DNA of 64,000 nucleotides from Euphorbia lathyris (taxonomy: Eukaryota > Streptophyta > Magnoliopsida > Malpighiales > Euphorbiaceae), in assembly GCF_963576675.1 (NCBI RefSeq), contig NC_088912.1, positions 58,350,895 to 58,414,894 of the forward strand, in the 5' to 3' direction. The notes beneath the pieces are model-generated. The model did not search any database, was not told the DNA's origin, and worked only from the letters and a program-made list of their open reading frames with translations. Shown here piece after piece: positions 34,192 to 45,685 of this stretch. Position 1 is the stretch's first letter; the number at the start of each line of letters is the position of its first letter. Position numbers and translations under genes: made by a program.

Positions 34192-35595
34192 TCAGATAAG
34201 TGGGGAAATAGAGGAATCAACCTCTCTATCCTTAGCAGGAGGAGTGCCATCCCCTTTCGAGGAGGTAGCGACATTGGTTTCTGAAGCATGTTTTGCTCTT
34301 ACCAGACTATTTATTGAGGCACCAGAGGGACTCTCCCGCCCTTGATATTCTTCCACACAAAGTTGCTTCAGCATATCAACCTCGCCCTGCAGATCAGCAT
34401 TTTTATGCTCTAGAGCATGGATCTGGTCTCGGCAGGTTTTGGTCTGTGCAAACAGGGCGTTGAACTTGGAGAGGATATCTTCATTGGAGAGCTTTGCGCA
34501 TTTTTGGTAAAAGCCAAGATCCTTGGCTTGTTCAATTTGCTCAGACTCTGACGACACTGATACTGCAGGCTCGTTCTTCCGCTTCCGACTCTCAACCCTC
34601 TTTGCCTCAATGAAATCTGGCATCCATACCCACTTGCCATTCACCATCTTCCCGGACAGCATGCTTTGTAGGCTTCTCAAATCGATTTGGTCCGGATGGT
34701 TCACCACCGTCAGCCTGTTTCGGTCTTCAGGCTTAAAGACCCACATTGCCTCAGCTATTCTTGTCACAATGCTGCCACAACAGATGACGGAAAAGTTTTT
34801 CCTCCCAAAAGCACTAATGTATTCCCCAAACCAAAACCCTAAGTTCATCCTGTGCCCATGTATCATACTCCATAGAGCCGTAAGGTCCACGTGGGTTATA
34901 GTGGCTTGATTTTCTCTCGCGAAGATGGTGCCGGAAACCAGTTTGTGCAGATAACGAAGGGCGTAGTCCTCGATGTTAGATGCTTTTGAAGCACTACCAT
35001 CATAACTTGGCTGGCCAGAGATTGAGTGCCAGAAAACCGTCGGATCGAACTCATCCGGGGTTTTAGTGAAAGCCCCTTTGTAGCCGTCTGATTCCAAGTC
35101 ATCATCATCAGTGGCACCGAGTAGGTTGTTAAATATGTTCAAAGATGGCCATTGGGTATGGGTCATAAGCCGTAAACTGAACTTCCCTTCTTCTTCAGGG
35201 TTAGTGATCTCTGGATTATGTTTAAAGGTGGCCAGAAACTCCAGCGTAAGTTCCCTATAAGCGGGCTCCTTCATCTCAAAGAAACAGCCAAAATGGCCTG
35301 CTTCCATGGGCTTCTTCACACGCTCTGCAAGTTTAAGCTTTTTCAGAGTTTCCCAGCAGATCGTTCTTACCGGCCCGAACTCCAATTGAGCCAAATCATC
35401 ATAATACTGCTGCACAGCAGCGTCTTTGAACTGGGATAATTTCTTTACCAGTTTTTCATCGGGCACAAAAGCAACTGTGCTTGTGCCAACCATTTTGCCT
35501 TTCGCTTTGTCTTTCTTTGCGCCTTCTATTTTCACTTGCTTTCTAGAGCCTCGAGTCCTCATCCTGAGACAGAGACTAAATAGGTGCACCCACAA
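34192..35595 (-). CDS. ATHILA ORF-1-like protein of element Z
   Basis: 467 uninterrupted codons; the more likely start is the internal ATG at 35562 (MRTRGSRKQ), because the first ten residues look like leader. The middle (about residues 75-320, for example FGPVRTICWETLKKLKLAE and YRELTLEFLATF) resembles the Arabidopsis retrotransposon ORF-1 family (Pfam ATHILA). The N-terminus is basic, a KRVESRKRKNE stretch near residue 345 could be a nuclear signal, and the C-terminus has a coiled coil (ALFAQTKTCRDQIHALEHK). It lies 3' of pol, where Athila elements keep the so-called envelope-like gene, but I see no signal peptide or membrane span. It stayed open although pol has at least eight stops. Confidence 0.85.
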   Translation of the reverse strand: MWVHLFSLCLRMRTRGSRKQVKIEGAKKDKAKGKMVGTSTVAFVPDEKLVKKLSQFKDAAVQQYYDDLAQLEFGPVRTICWETLKKLKLAERVKKPMEAGHFGCFFEMKEPAYRELTLEFLATFKHNPEITNPEEEGKFSLRLMTHTQWPSLNIFNNLLGATDDDDLESDGYKGAFTKTPDEFDPTVFWHSISGQPSYDGSASKASNIEDYALRYLHKLVSGTIFARENQATITHVDLTALWSMIHGHRMNLGFWFGEYISAFGRKNFSVICCGSIVTRIAEAMWVFKPEDRNRLTVVNHPDQIDLRSLQSMLSGKMVNGKWVWMPDFIEAKRVESRKRKNEPAVSVSSESEQIEQAKDLGFYQKCAKLSNEDILSKFNALFAQTKTCRDQIHALEHKNADLQGEVDMLKQLCVEEYQGRESPSGASINSLVRAKHASETNVATSSKGDGTPPAKDREVDSSISPLI

Positions 35596-36216
35596 TGGTT
35601 ATCAAAAGAAATATGGTGTGAAAGGGAGATAAGAAAATGTTTACTAGGGTCCGCAACACACCCTTTGTCCTTTAAGTAGAAAAAAGTTTGAAACGGTCTA
35701 TTGCCAGAACCGCCATTATGATGACGTTTCTCTTAACGCCACCTGTATGAGTGGTTATGGCAATAGCCGCGGACAGACGAAAGGACGCTTAGGGGAGCGA
35801 ACGGTTACTTTTTGTTTTGAAATTATTATACTCCACCTACTTTGATTTTACCGAGAGAGATGCACATGCAAAGTACAATAGGCAGCCCACAAATAGTTTG
35901 ATTTGACGTCCCCTTTTTCTCAAAATATTCAATTTAAATTTTTGACCAATTGATTTTTCCCCCAAGAGCTTTTCTGTCCCCTTTTTGTCACAAGTAAAAA
36001 TTAAAACTTCACCCTAGTTGAAGGGTAAAAGTTTGTATTTTTGCTCATAATTTACGTGGTGAAAATCAAGTGGTTAGCTTACGGACCCTTAAGACAACAC
36101 AACATTAATTTAACTGAACAATGCAATCATACATAAAAAATTTACAAAATTAAAAGTTGGAGATTACTCCCCTGCTGCAATTGGTGTTTGCAGCGAACAC
36201 CCTGTTCCTGATTCTA
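35596..36216. other. Spacer between pol and the ORF-1-like gene of element Z
   Basis: No gene is seen. On the minus strand the 250 bases before the ORF include CTACTTAAAGGAC (near 35670) and pyrimidine-rich DNA, but no convincing TATA box. The T-rich stretch at 35915-36000 could serve as a pol 3' end. Confidence 0.5.
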
Positions 36217-39200
36217 CTAGCTCGGGGGGTCCTGGAAGTGGACAGTGTCAATTTCCCCCTGGTGATCATTCTCGGGATATGGTTTTAACCGTTGTCCGTT
36301 GACCTTGAAAGGTTCATGACCATCTTTGACAATCTCTATTGCTCCGTGGTAAAACACCTTGTTTATGGTGTAAGGTCCCGACCATCTGGATTTCAGCTTC
36401 CCAGGGAATAGTCTGAGCCTCGAGTTGTACAAGAGGACCCTCTGTCCTTCTCGAAAGACTTTCTCCTATATTTTCATGTCGTGCCATTTCTTGGTCTTTT
36501 CCTTATAATTTACCGCGTTTTCATATGAAAACAACCTAAATTCCTCCATATCACATAGTTGCAACCGTCTCTGTTCGCCCATAGCCTGTTTCTAAAAATT
36601 CAGGAAAGTTAATGCCCAGAAGGCTCTATGCTCCATCTCGGCTGGAAGATGACAAGATTTACCATATAATAGTCTAAATGGGGACATTCCAATGGGTGTC
36701 TTGTATGCAGTTCTATATGCCCACAAAGCATCGTCAAGCTTGTTTGCCTAGTCCTTCCTAGAATTGCCCACCGTTTTCTCTAAGATTATTTTGATCTCTC
36801 TATTAGAGATCTCTACCTGCCCACTTGTTTGTGGGTGATAAGGTGTGGCAATTCTATGAGTGACTCCAAGCTTGCCCATCAACTTTTCAAATTGGGCATT
36901 GCAAAAATGGGTTCCTTTGTCACTAATGATAGCTTGTGGGACACCAAATCGGGCAAACAGCCTTTTCAGGAATTTTACAACCACACGGGCATCATTAGTG
37001 GGACTAGCTATTGCTTCTACCCACTTGCTTACATAGTCTACTGCAACCAATATATATTTATGCCCAAAAGACGTATGGAATGGTCCCATGAAGTCTATGC
37101 CTCATATATCAAATATTTCACATACAACAATGTTATTGAGGGGCATGGCATTCCTAGCCGAGATATTACCTGTTCTTTGGCACTCATTACAAGTACTTAC
37201 GAACATATTGGCATCCCTGAAGATTGTTGGCCAGAAAAAACCTGATTGGAGCACCTTTGCGGCTGTCCTGCTTGCACTATGATGTCCTCCAGCTTCTCGA
37301 TCGTGACAATGGCTCAGAACAACATGTCCTTCCTCTTGGGTGATGCATCTGCGTATGATCTAATCTGCGCATAACCTGAAAAGATATGTTTCTTCCCAAA
37401 AATAATATTTTATTTTAGTATAGAACTTCTTCTTTTGGTTGGTGGACAAGCTGTGAGGTTTAATTGAACTAACAAGGTAATTGGCAATATCAGCAAACCA
37501 TGGAGTAACTTGTAGAGAATATAAACGCTCATCTGGGAAAATCTCAAAGATTTCCGGTTGTTCCTGGCTATTGGTATAAGGAATTCTAGACAGATGATCA
37601 GCAGCTACATTGTCTGTTCTTTTCTTGTCCTTGATCTCGAGGTCAAATTCTTAGAGCAAGAGCAACCACCGTATCAGCCTCGGCTTAGCATCTTTCTTTG
37701 CAAACAGGTAGTGCAAGGCAGCGTGGTCTGTGTAGACAACTACTTTTGACAAAACCAAGTATGGACGAAATTTGTCAAAAGCATATACCACTGCAAGAAG
37801 CTCCTTCTCTGTCGTCGTATAGTTTTGATGAGCCTCGTTCATCGTTTTGCTTGCATAATAGATCGGTCTAAACTTCTTCTCAATTGTTTGCCCAAGAACA
37901 GCTCTGACGCATGTGTCGCTAGCATCACACATCATTTCAAAGGGCAATTCCCAATTTGGTGCGGCTAGAATGGGTGCACTGATCAGTTTGCCTTTTAGAA
38001 TCTCAAATGCCTTTATACAGTCTGTTCCGAAAGTGAAATCCACATCTTTATGTAACAGAGCTGATAGTGGTAATGCAATCTTTGAGAAGTCTTTTATGAA
38101 TCTTCGGTAGAAACCCGCGTGTCCAAGGAAACTTCTAACATCTTTCACAATAGCAGGAACAACCAGCTTCTCTATCACCTCCACCTTTTCTTTGTCTACC
38201 TCCATTCCCTGTTCCAAGATCTGATGTCCGAGCACAAACCCTCCCGTGACCATGAAATGGCACTTCTCCCAATTTAGGACTAAGTTTGTTTCTCTACATC
38301 GTACTAACACGGCCTCCAGGTTGTTTAGACAGCTTTCAAATGAATTTCCATACACGGAGAAGTCATCCATAAAGATTTCCACCGTTCACTCCACCATATC
38401 ATGAAAGATAGACGTCATGCACCTCTGAAATGTAGCAGGGGCATTACACAACCCAAAAGGCATGCGTCGAAAAGCATAAGTCCCATAGGGGCAAGTAAAG
38501 GTTGTTTTCTCTTGATCTTCACAATGGATGGCAATTTGATTATACCCGGAATACCCATCAAGGAAGTAGTAAAATGCATATCCTGCCAATCGTTCCAACA
38601 TCTGATCAATGAAGGGCAAAGGAAAATGATCCTTCCTGGTTGCCTCGTTGAGCTTCCGGTAGTCCACGCATACTCGCTATCCTGTTATTGTCCATGTGGG
38701 AACCAGTTCATCTTTTTCATTTAGAACAACTGTGGTACCTCCTTTCTTTGGAACTACATGTATAAGGCTCGTCCAAACGCTGTCAGAAATGGGGTAAATA
38801 ATCCCTGCATCCAATAGCTTGATTACTTTTTTCCTCACGACCTCCTTTATGTGTGGGTTCAATCTGCGTTGTGGCTGGACACATGGCTTGTGGTCTTTTT
38901 CCATTAGGATCCAATGAACACACACCGCTGGACTAATCCCCTTGATGTCATCTATCTTCCACGCAAGTGCATCCTTGTTTCTTCTTAACACCTCCATGAG
39001 TTGAGCTTTTTGATCAGGGGTTAATTTGGAAGATATAATCACTGGGCTTTCGCCTGGTGGTTCGAGGAAGGCATATTCTAAGTGTGATGGCAGAGGTTTT
39101 AGTTTAGGTTTCGACAAAGGCACAGTGGGCATTTTTAGTGGTTCTTGATGAGTAGGAATATTAGGGTCTGGAGGGAGCGTTGAAGCTTCTGTCTCGATAG

Positions 39201-39564
39201 AACAGCCTGTTCCCTCGCAGAGATTCACCTCTTCTCCCAAGAGTGCCTCCAATGTGTCCTGTCCCTGTTCCTGCGAGACAGACAAACTTTGGAAATCATC
39301 TAAGAAATAGCATGTGTCATCACTAGTGTTAGCTCGTCTCATAGCTTCATTCATTTTGAAAATGATTTCCTCCCCATTAATTCTTAAAAATAATTGCCCT
39401 TCTCCCACATCAATCAAGGCTTTACTTGTTGCTAAGAATGGTCTACCCAGAATAATAGGAACATGCAAATCCTCATCTATGTCCATTATGATGAAATCAA
39501 CAGGTAGTATAAACTTTCCTACTTTGACTAACACATCCTCCACAACTCCCCTAGGGTAGCATAC
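36217..39564 (-). pseudogene. Element Z pol: protease end, RT, RNase H, integrase, multiple stops
   Basis: All pieces share one minus-strand frame. Protease end: FIIMDIDEDLHVPIILGRPF. RT: DYRKLNEATRKDHFPLPF, DGYSGYNQI and catalytic FMDDFSVYG near 38360. RNase [27 protein letters not shown] and [10 protein letters not shown]. Integrase: zinc region with CNECQRTGNI, then [20 protein letters not shown] and the Glu region. In-frame stops lie at 38677-38679, 38386-38388, 37651-37653, 37360-37362, 37102-37104, 36748-36750 and near 36594 and 36467. No frameshift is needed, so decay is by point nonsense changes. Element W entered just upstream of the protease end. Confidence 0.9.
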
Positions 39565-40810
39565 TGATGAGTGTAAAATGTGTATAATATTTTGTAACAA
39601 TTTTGGGCATAACCGAACAATAATGCAACATATCGTTCTCATAATACATTGTTTTTGCAGATTGTTTGTGATAATGCAGCTGCCTGTTCGGTAGCAGAAT
39701 CCACACGGTGAACAAGCAGGAAAGGAGTGCGGATAAGCGAAGAACAAGGAAGAGAACAAGAACTCATGGGAACAATTTGTACCCGAAGAACTTGATCAAT
39801 CATGCTTAAATCATTGGAGACCTTTTCGGAAGAAGAATTAATGCTGGAGGCAGAACAACCATCCCTCACAGAAGAAATCATCAAGCATGGGCGGACTGCT
39901 ACGCTGCAGACTGTTCCTGACTGTCAGAACAGTCTATCAGGCCATATCTTCTTTATTTTATTATATCTTGAACAATGATTTCTGAACAATTTCGGGCTAT
40001 TTAAGGAGCCCTCATTTTGTATGTGATTCATTCATATTTTCGGATCTGAAGCCTTGTTGTGAAACTTTGTTTTATGTGTTTTAATATATTGTTGTTTTCT
40101 TCATTGTTGTTTTGTTTTATCTCATTTAATCATGAGTGAGTAATTCACTAAGCAGGTATGCAGCGGAGCAGAAACATGTAAACAGGGCAGGTTAATTCCT
40201 CTCTAAACTCATTAAGTGTGTATGGCTTGGCTGTTCAATGAGTAATTAACGATAAATAGGAGTAGCTAACCTGTTTTTAAGCTGAGCAATCATGAGGAGA
40301 CTCTATTTGCAAAGCTGAACTTTCATTGAGCACATTTAATTATGACACGGAGACGTAATTAATTAAATGTTAAGGGTTTTAGTTGTTCCAACTAAATGCT
40401 TTCCTGTTCTTAAAGCTTAAAAATATATTAATTTCAAGAAGACTTATTTTAATTGTTTTTAAAGAACGTTGGGAACAAGGGAGACCTGACTCAACCGATT
40501 TTCGTGAAAGATACCTTAAGCCAAAGCTGTTCCCACCTAATGAACAAGGAGAGGAGTGCACGTTCTGAAATCGTTTTGTGTATGCTGTATACCTGTTGTT
40601 TTCTCATCTGAATTTCAATTAAACTCTTTGATTATTTTACGTATCATATTGCAACAAACCACCTTCAAATCAACTTAAGCTTTTGGTTAGTTTTTTAAAC
40701 TTGGCTATACATACTTTTATGGGAGTAAAAGTGTGGTTGTTCTATCCTCGTGGAGACGATATCTACTTATCACTTTATTACTTGGACCTAGTGCACTTGC
40801 TAGGGTAACA
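39565..40810 (+). repeat. 5' LTR of element W
   Basis: TGATGAGTG to GGGTAACA, directly followed by AGTTT and the primer site. The R-U5 end resembles that of Z (GTGGAGACGATA, ACTTATCACTTTATTACTTG). There is no second copy in the window. Confidence 0.82.
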
Positions 40811-40816
40811 AGTTTT

Positions 40817-40835
40817 TGGCGCCGTTGCGGGGGAT
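40817..40835 (+). other. Primer binding site of element W, tRNA-Asp type
   Basis: TGGCGCCGTTGCGGGGGAT is complementary to the tRNA-Asp 3' end with one mismatch, as in Z and the non-autonomous element. Confidence 0.9.
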
Positions 40836-40937
40836 AGGAAAGCCAAACATTTCTCTCCAAAAGTATATATTAGTCAGTTTAACCTGTTTGTTCTAGTGTG
40901 CATGGGTCTACTTGATCTATTCGCTTGTTCTTAGAGT

Positions 40938-42626
40938 ATGCGAAGAATAGGTGCCCCACTTATTCCTCTTGATCCTGAAATCGAAGCAACTCTTAGACGA
41001 AGAAACGCTATCAGGAGAATAAGAACAAGGCAAAGGCAGGCGGAACCAAATCAGCCCAGAATAGAGCAACACCTTGAAGCTGAAAGGCAACCGGAGGGAC
41101 CTCAACCAGAACAACCGGAGAACAGGGAGGAACAGTAAGGAGACAATATGGACGAAGAAGACCAGCGTATTGACCCTCCACTCAGGATGAAAGAATACTC
41201 AAAGCCTTCAACAGAGGGCCACTCATCCTGCATAGTAATCCCTGAGGAAGGCAACAATCTCTTCGAGGTGAAAGCCTTTATGATCCAGATGCTCCAAACA
41301 GCTATTTAGTTTGGAGGACTACCAAATGAAGATCCAAATTCACACATCCAGGACTTTGTCACAATGTGTAACACCTTCAGAACCAACAGAGAGGTCTCAG
41401 ACGATGTCATCCGACTCAAACTGTTCTTCTTTTCCTTAAGGGACAAAGCCAAAAGCTGGATGAAGAGCTTTCAGCCAGGTTCTATAAGTACTTGGGATGC
41501 AATGGCAAATGCGTTCCTCACCAAATATTTTCCACCAAGACAAGCCATCAAGCTACGAAATGCCGTGTCTCACTTCGCACAACAAGAAGATGAGTCATTG
41601 TCTGAAGCCTGGGAACGATACAAAGATCTGTTACGGAAAGTTTCGAACCACAAAATTCCCATGTGGATGCAAATCCAAACTTTCTATCACGGTCTTACCA
41701 ATGTGCACAAAATACAACTCGAATCAGTGGCCAATGGGGATCCTGAGGAACTTGAGCCAGAAGCACTGTACGAATTGATCGAAAGATTGGTCAACACTAG
41801 TTACAAATGGCACTCTGTCCGAGAAGATGGAAGAAGGGAAGCCAATTCACCTGTAGCAGACGAAGTGTCAAAACTCACCGCCCAGGTTGAACTTGTGAGC
41901 AGACAACTCACCAGGATGAGCGCAACTCCAATTAACAATGTGCAAGTTGTTCAATGTGATTTCTGCGAAGGGAATCATCGATCAGCTAATTGTTTGTGCA
42001 ACCAACCTAGTCCAAATCAAGAACAATGTGATTTTGCAGGAACAAGTCAGAGACCACTCAATCCTTATTCAAACACCTACAATCCTGCCTGGAGGAATCA
42101 TCCAAACTTCGGTTGGAGCCAGCAACCGGACATACAACCAAATCAACAGTAACAGACCAATAAGAACAATCAGGGTGGATACCAAACGAACAACCAACCA
42201 AGGGAGGATAAGAAACTGGAAGACATGCTAATGCAATTCATGCAGCAAACGCAAAACTCTTTCAAGAACATGGAGACACAGATCCATCAGCTCACCAACA
42301 TAGTCATAGCCAAAAACAAGGGAGTCCTTCCGAGCAAAACAGAGGTGAACCCCAAGGAGGAAGTCCAAGCTATTACACTAAGAAGTGGTACAGAACTACC
42401 AGATCGAGCTATGAAATCACTCCCTACCACCTCTAAGCCACAACCAGATGCAGCAGAACAAGAAGAGGCCAAGGAACAAACTTCGATCTAGGAGAACAAC
42501 CTTAGGAATCAGGATGAACCTGCGTATCTTCCACGCATCTTGTATCCAGAAAGGCTTAAGCAGCAACAAATGGACAAGCAATTCGGGAAATTCCTAGAAG
42601 TTTTCAAGAAACTACACATCAACATT
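40938..42626 (+). pseudogene. Element W gag, truncated with four in-frame stops
   Basis: One frame throughout, beginning MRRIGAPLIPLDPEIEATLR 102 bases after the primer site. Stops lie at 41136-41138, 41307-41309, 42150-42152 and 42489-42491. The gag core (about 41390-41800) has FFFSLRDKAKSWMKSFQPGS and KYFPPRQAIKLRN. The knuckle CDFCEGNHRSANC has the short C-X2-C-X3-H-X4-C spacing of Athila. The frame is lost after FKKLHINI at 42626. The closest relative in the window is the oppositely oriented gag of Z. Confidence 0.88.
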
Positions 42627-42998
42627 TCATCAATGGTGTACAACCTTTGCTCCATTTCACACTTTGGTGTACAATCTTTATTTTGTCCCACTAATATATA
42701 CAAACTTATAGGTGACTTCTCACTTTAGTGTATAGCCGGTTAAAATGACCGGTCAACGCCAGTCAACGTGCCACCTCATTCAGTTTTCACCTCTCCTATT
42801 AAAAACATGGGACCCACCTCTTATACCATTACTAAATTATCCCTATTCCTTATTAATTACTAAAATACCTTATCTCCTTCTTTGAAACTCCCATCTCTCC
42901 TTTCTCTCTCTAAGCTATACTCTCTATGTCGAATTCCTCCATTATTAAAGCTTTCATTCATCACAGTTACAATGTGCATAGATTCATCACCGCACTTG
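42627..42998. other. Unclassified sequence between W gag and a solo LTR
   Basis: It begins TCATCAATGGTGTACAACC, then has two GTGTACAA words and GACCGGTCAACG near 42749, and ends in pyrimidine-rich DNA with TTTCTCTCTCT. It looks like the end or promoter part of another mobile element, but I found no inverted partner inside the window and cannot classify it. It continues after the solo LTR at 45686. Confidence 0.4.
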
Positions 42999-43560
42999 TA
43001 GGTGCCGCGGCCTCGCCCGAAAGACCCGGGGGGTGGACACCGTTGACGACAGATGCTGTGATTGGCGTCGAAAGCAACCAATCGCGGAATCAAGCTGCTC
43101 GGCAGGGCCGGAGCTCGGAGTATGGAAGAGTCGCCACCCATGAATGGGAAATGAACACCGATCCCTTGCGGGAGACCGGTGAGGGTTCGGGAAATTTGGG
43201 TATGAGCCGAGAAGGCTAGCTCCTTTCCAAAAAAAGGCTACTAGGCACCCCGACATCGCCCGGTTCTGAACCACCGGCCTCCTACTTAGCATGTTAGGCG
43301 CTAACGGACTAATCGCATATTTCTTTAAGTTTAAAATTCATTTGAAACCCTTTCTTTCTCGTTTTGAAAGCCGTTTTGAGCATATTATTGAAAGCCATAT
43401 TAGTAAAGAATCACCCATTTTACATGAATTAAGATATGTAGAAGAAAGAGGGAGATAGAAGGAAGAATTGATTTATTTGCAACGTGAATTGTGTCTTAAG
43501 CCATACATTCAATCTAAACTAATCTCACTCCCCGAAAAGAAGGTTTATTTACATGGTTCG

Positions 43561-43823
43561 TACCTTAATCATCGTTGGAACGATTTAGGTACGTTTCAAA
43601 ACCCCGTTAATTTGCATGCTTTTCACTCGAATCGCCGTTGGAACGACTCGAGCGTTTGAAAACGTTGAACAAGAAGTTTTAACCAAAAACGTGATTAAGC
43701 ATACAAGTCAATTTATTTTTATACAAAACCGTTTAGTTAGGAAACGATTCAAAACTCTATTATTTACAAGGAAAACGATTTTAATTACAAGGTTCGCTTA
43801 ATCCGTCGTTGGAACGGATTAAG
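43561..43823. repeat. Three dispersed hairpins with a conserved core
   Basis: Hairpins at 43561-43591, 43626-43652 and 43797-43823 share the core CGTTGGAACG with different, mostly complementary arms (TACCTTAAT..., CTCGA...TCGAG, CTTAATCCGT...ACGGATTAAG). Each is followed by a GTTTCAAAAC or GTTTGAAAAC word. Confidence 0.7.
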
Positions 43824-44386
43824 GTTTCAAAACGTGATCTTTTAGGAAGTCGTTTTAAAATGGTAACGAACCGAAAAGCTTTTATTTACATTTGGAACCT
43901 CTAGAAATCTTTAGTTTAAATAAGCAAATTGAACTCTCTTTTGTGCATTATTTTCCCTTTTTTCACTCAATTAACCTTTACTTGAACATAATTACAACAA
44001 TTAACAAATTAAACCCAAATTCACCCAACCAAATATATTTGGAATATATACATATAGAAAGTCCAAGATAAGAGTAAATATACATATACCTATACATTTT
44101 GGTTAAAAATAATAGTTATATCTCTAGATTCAAAAAATAAGGAAGTAAAGGAATAAAATATAGTATAGTTGTTAATAAGTAAAAATAATAATGAAAACAA
44201 GGCTTCAATTAAAAGTAAGTAAAAATTGAACAAGGTTCATGAAAAAAATAAGAAAATAACTTTTAAATCCCAAAATAATAATTGTGATAGATATATAGAA
44301 AATAACCCTTCCAAATACACATTAAACATCGAAATAACATCTAATTGTCCTCAAACATTTACTAATACAACTTGAATAAACCCAAA

Positions 44387-44388
<2 letters not shown>

Positions 44389-44422
<34 letters not shown>
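44389..44422. repeat. TA microsatellite
   Basis: An uninterrupted TA run within the solo LTR. Confidence 0.9.
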
Positions 44423-44426
<4 letters not shown>

Positions 44427-45316
44427 TTTACAAGAACTAGATTAATATAAATGAAGTTTAAATGAGAAATAGATAAATATATAATACATAATTATTATCC
44501 ATATATCCCAAAAATAATTTTAATAAATATATTACATAACTACATACAAATATATACAAGAACAAAGGCCAAAAAGTTAAGAAAAATGTTCAAAAACGGG
44601 CTTTTTAAAGTTCCAGCAGCTTTACCGACGGAAAATCCATCGCTAAACCGCTTTTAGTGACAGAAAATGGAGAATTACAGAAACAGTCCAACAGTTTCCA
44701 GATTTATTAAAAAGCCTTAGATCTACCCTATTCAATCACTTTGGTCCCCAAACTCCCCAAATCGGGTCATAGTCTATAGCGGAGCCTCCCAAAACGATGT
44801 TTTATCTTTAAAACGTTAATTTAAAAAACTTTTAAAATTCTATATTTACAACGTTTTAATCCCGAACTATCCTTAAATCGGGTCACGGTTCGTATTGGGA
44901 CCTTAAAACGAGGTTTTTCATTTAAAACAAAACCAAAACGTTTATTAAGTACGAGACGGGAATTAAATAAATACAGAAAAATAAATAAACGTGATAAATA
45001 AATAACTAACTAAATAAATAAATAAACGAAATTAAAATAAATAAATTAAACGAGTCTAGTCCTCAGATAATACCTCAAGATTGGTATTGACAGTCGAAGT
45101 CGGTTGATTCCACGAGTTGTGATTTTCGGTGTTTTCGGTGTTTTTTGTAATATTTAACTTTTTGGGAATTTTCAATTTTTAGGAAACAAAAATATTTTTC
45201 CCAAAAATTTACTCTCTCTCTAAAAATAATTTTTTTAGAGAGAGAAGCTCCCAAGACCTCCTCCCCTTCAAAATGCATGGGGATCCGTGCCTTTTTTTAT
45301 AGGCACGGATCCCAAA

Positions 45317-45560
45317 GTTGGGCGTGCGTCCAACGGGTGTTGGGCGGACGCCCAACCTCGGTTGGGCGCGAGCCCAACAAGCGTTGGGCGGACGCCCAAC
45401 GCAGGTTGGACGCGCACCCAATTGCCGTCAGGCGTGCGCCCGATGCGGCTAGGCGCTCGCCCCACGCCATTGGGCGCTCCCCCAACGGTCATTAGGCACG
45501 CACCCAACGCTTTCGTCGTGCGTTGGACGACGCCCTATGTTCGTTGGGCGCCCGTGAGTC
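45317..45560. repeat. 22-bp tandem array of hairpins
   Basis: Units of 22 bp run from 45317: GTTGGGCGTGCGTCCAAC plus four bases, then 45339, 45361, 45383, 45405, 45427, one unit of 20 bp at 45449, then 45469, 45491 and weaker ones to 45560. The first 18 bases of each unit are an inverted repeat of the form GTTGGGCGNNCGCCCAAC; the four-base spacer is variable. The period is not a multiple of three, so the ORFs across it are not real. Confidence 0.9.
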
Positions 45561-45685
45561 GCCTATTTACCGACACGCAATCCTCCAGGGCCCTTTCGTG
45601 GTTTTTATTTTTTAAATTATGGAATCAACTGCTTTAACCGTCTGTTATGGGTTTTCGTCACAGGTCCTCCGACTCGGTGTCTACA

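Larger units (their letters stand above)
39565..42626 (+). mobile_element. Element W: Athila-like element, 5' part only
   Basis: A 1246-bp LTR, tRNA-Asp primer site and gag on the plus strand, lost after a gag codon for LHINI. No pol and no 3' LTR are present. CATAC at 39560-39564 would be its left target duplication, but the right copy cannot be checked. The last 60 bases of its LTR (CTAGTGCACTTGCTAG) match the LTR end of Z, so both belong to one lineage. Confidence 0.85.
42999..45685 (-). mobile_element. Solo LTR of a gypsy-type element with hairpin arrays
   Basis: 2687 bp, ends TGTAG and CTACA (perfect 5-bp inverted pair). Flanks GCACT (42994-42998) and ACACT (45686-45690) differ by one base and look like an aged target duplication. 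No primer site or ORF is found. Orientation is inferred from the minus strand starting TGTAGACACCGAGTCGG, a start common in plant gypsy LTRs as far as I recall. It holds hairpin repeats at 43561-43823, a TA microsatellite and a 22-bp array at 45317-45560. Confidence 0.7.

Noticed and set aside
34192..35595. Envelope gene with membrane protein function
   Set aside because: No signal peptide or membrane span; the match is to the ATHILA ORF-1 type.
39560..39564. CATAC as a verified target duplication of W
   Set aside because: The 3' end of W is missing, so the second copy cannot be checked.
45317..45560. Array that at first sight resembles a CRISPR
   Set aside because: Units are directly adjacent with four variable bases, not 30-bp spacers, and the DNA is a plant LTR.
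45209..45637. Several overlapping Pro/Arg/Gly-rich ORFs on both strands
   Set aside because: They are produced by the 22-bp tandem array, whose period is not a multiple of three.
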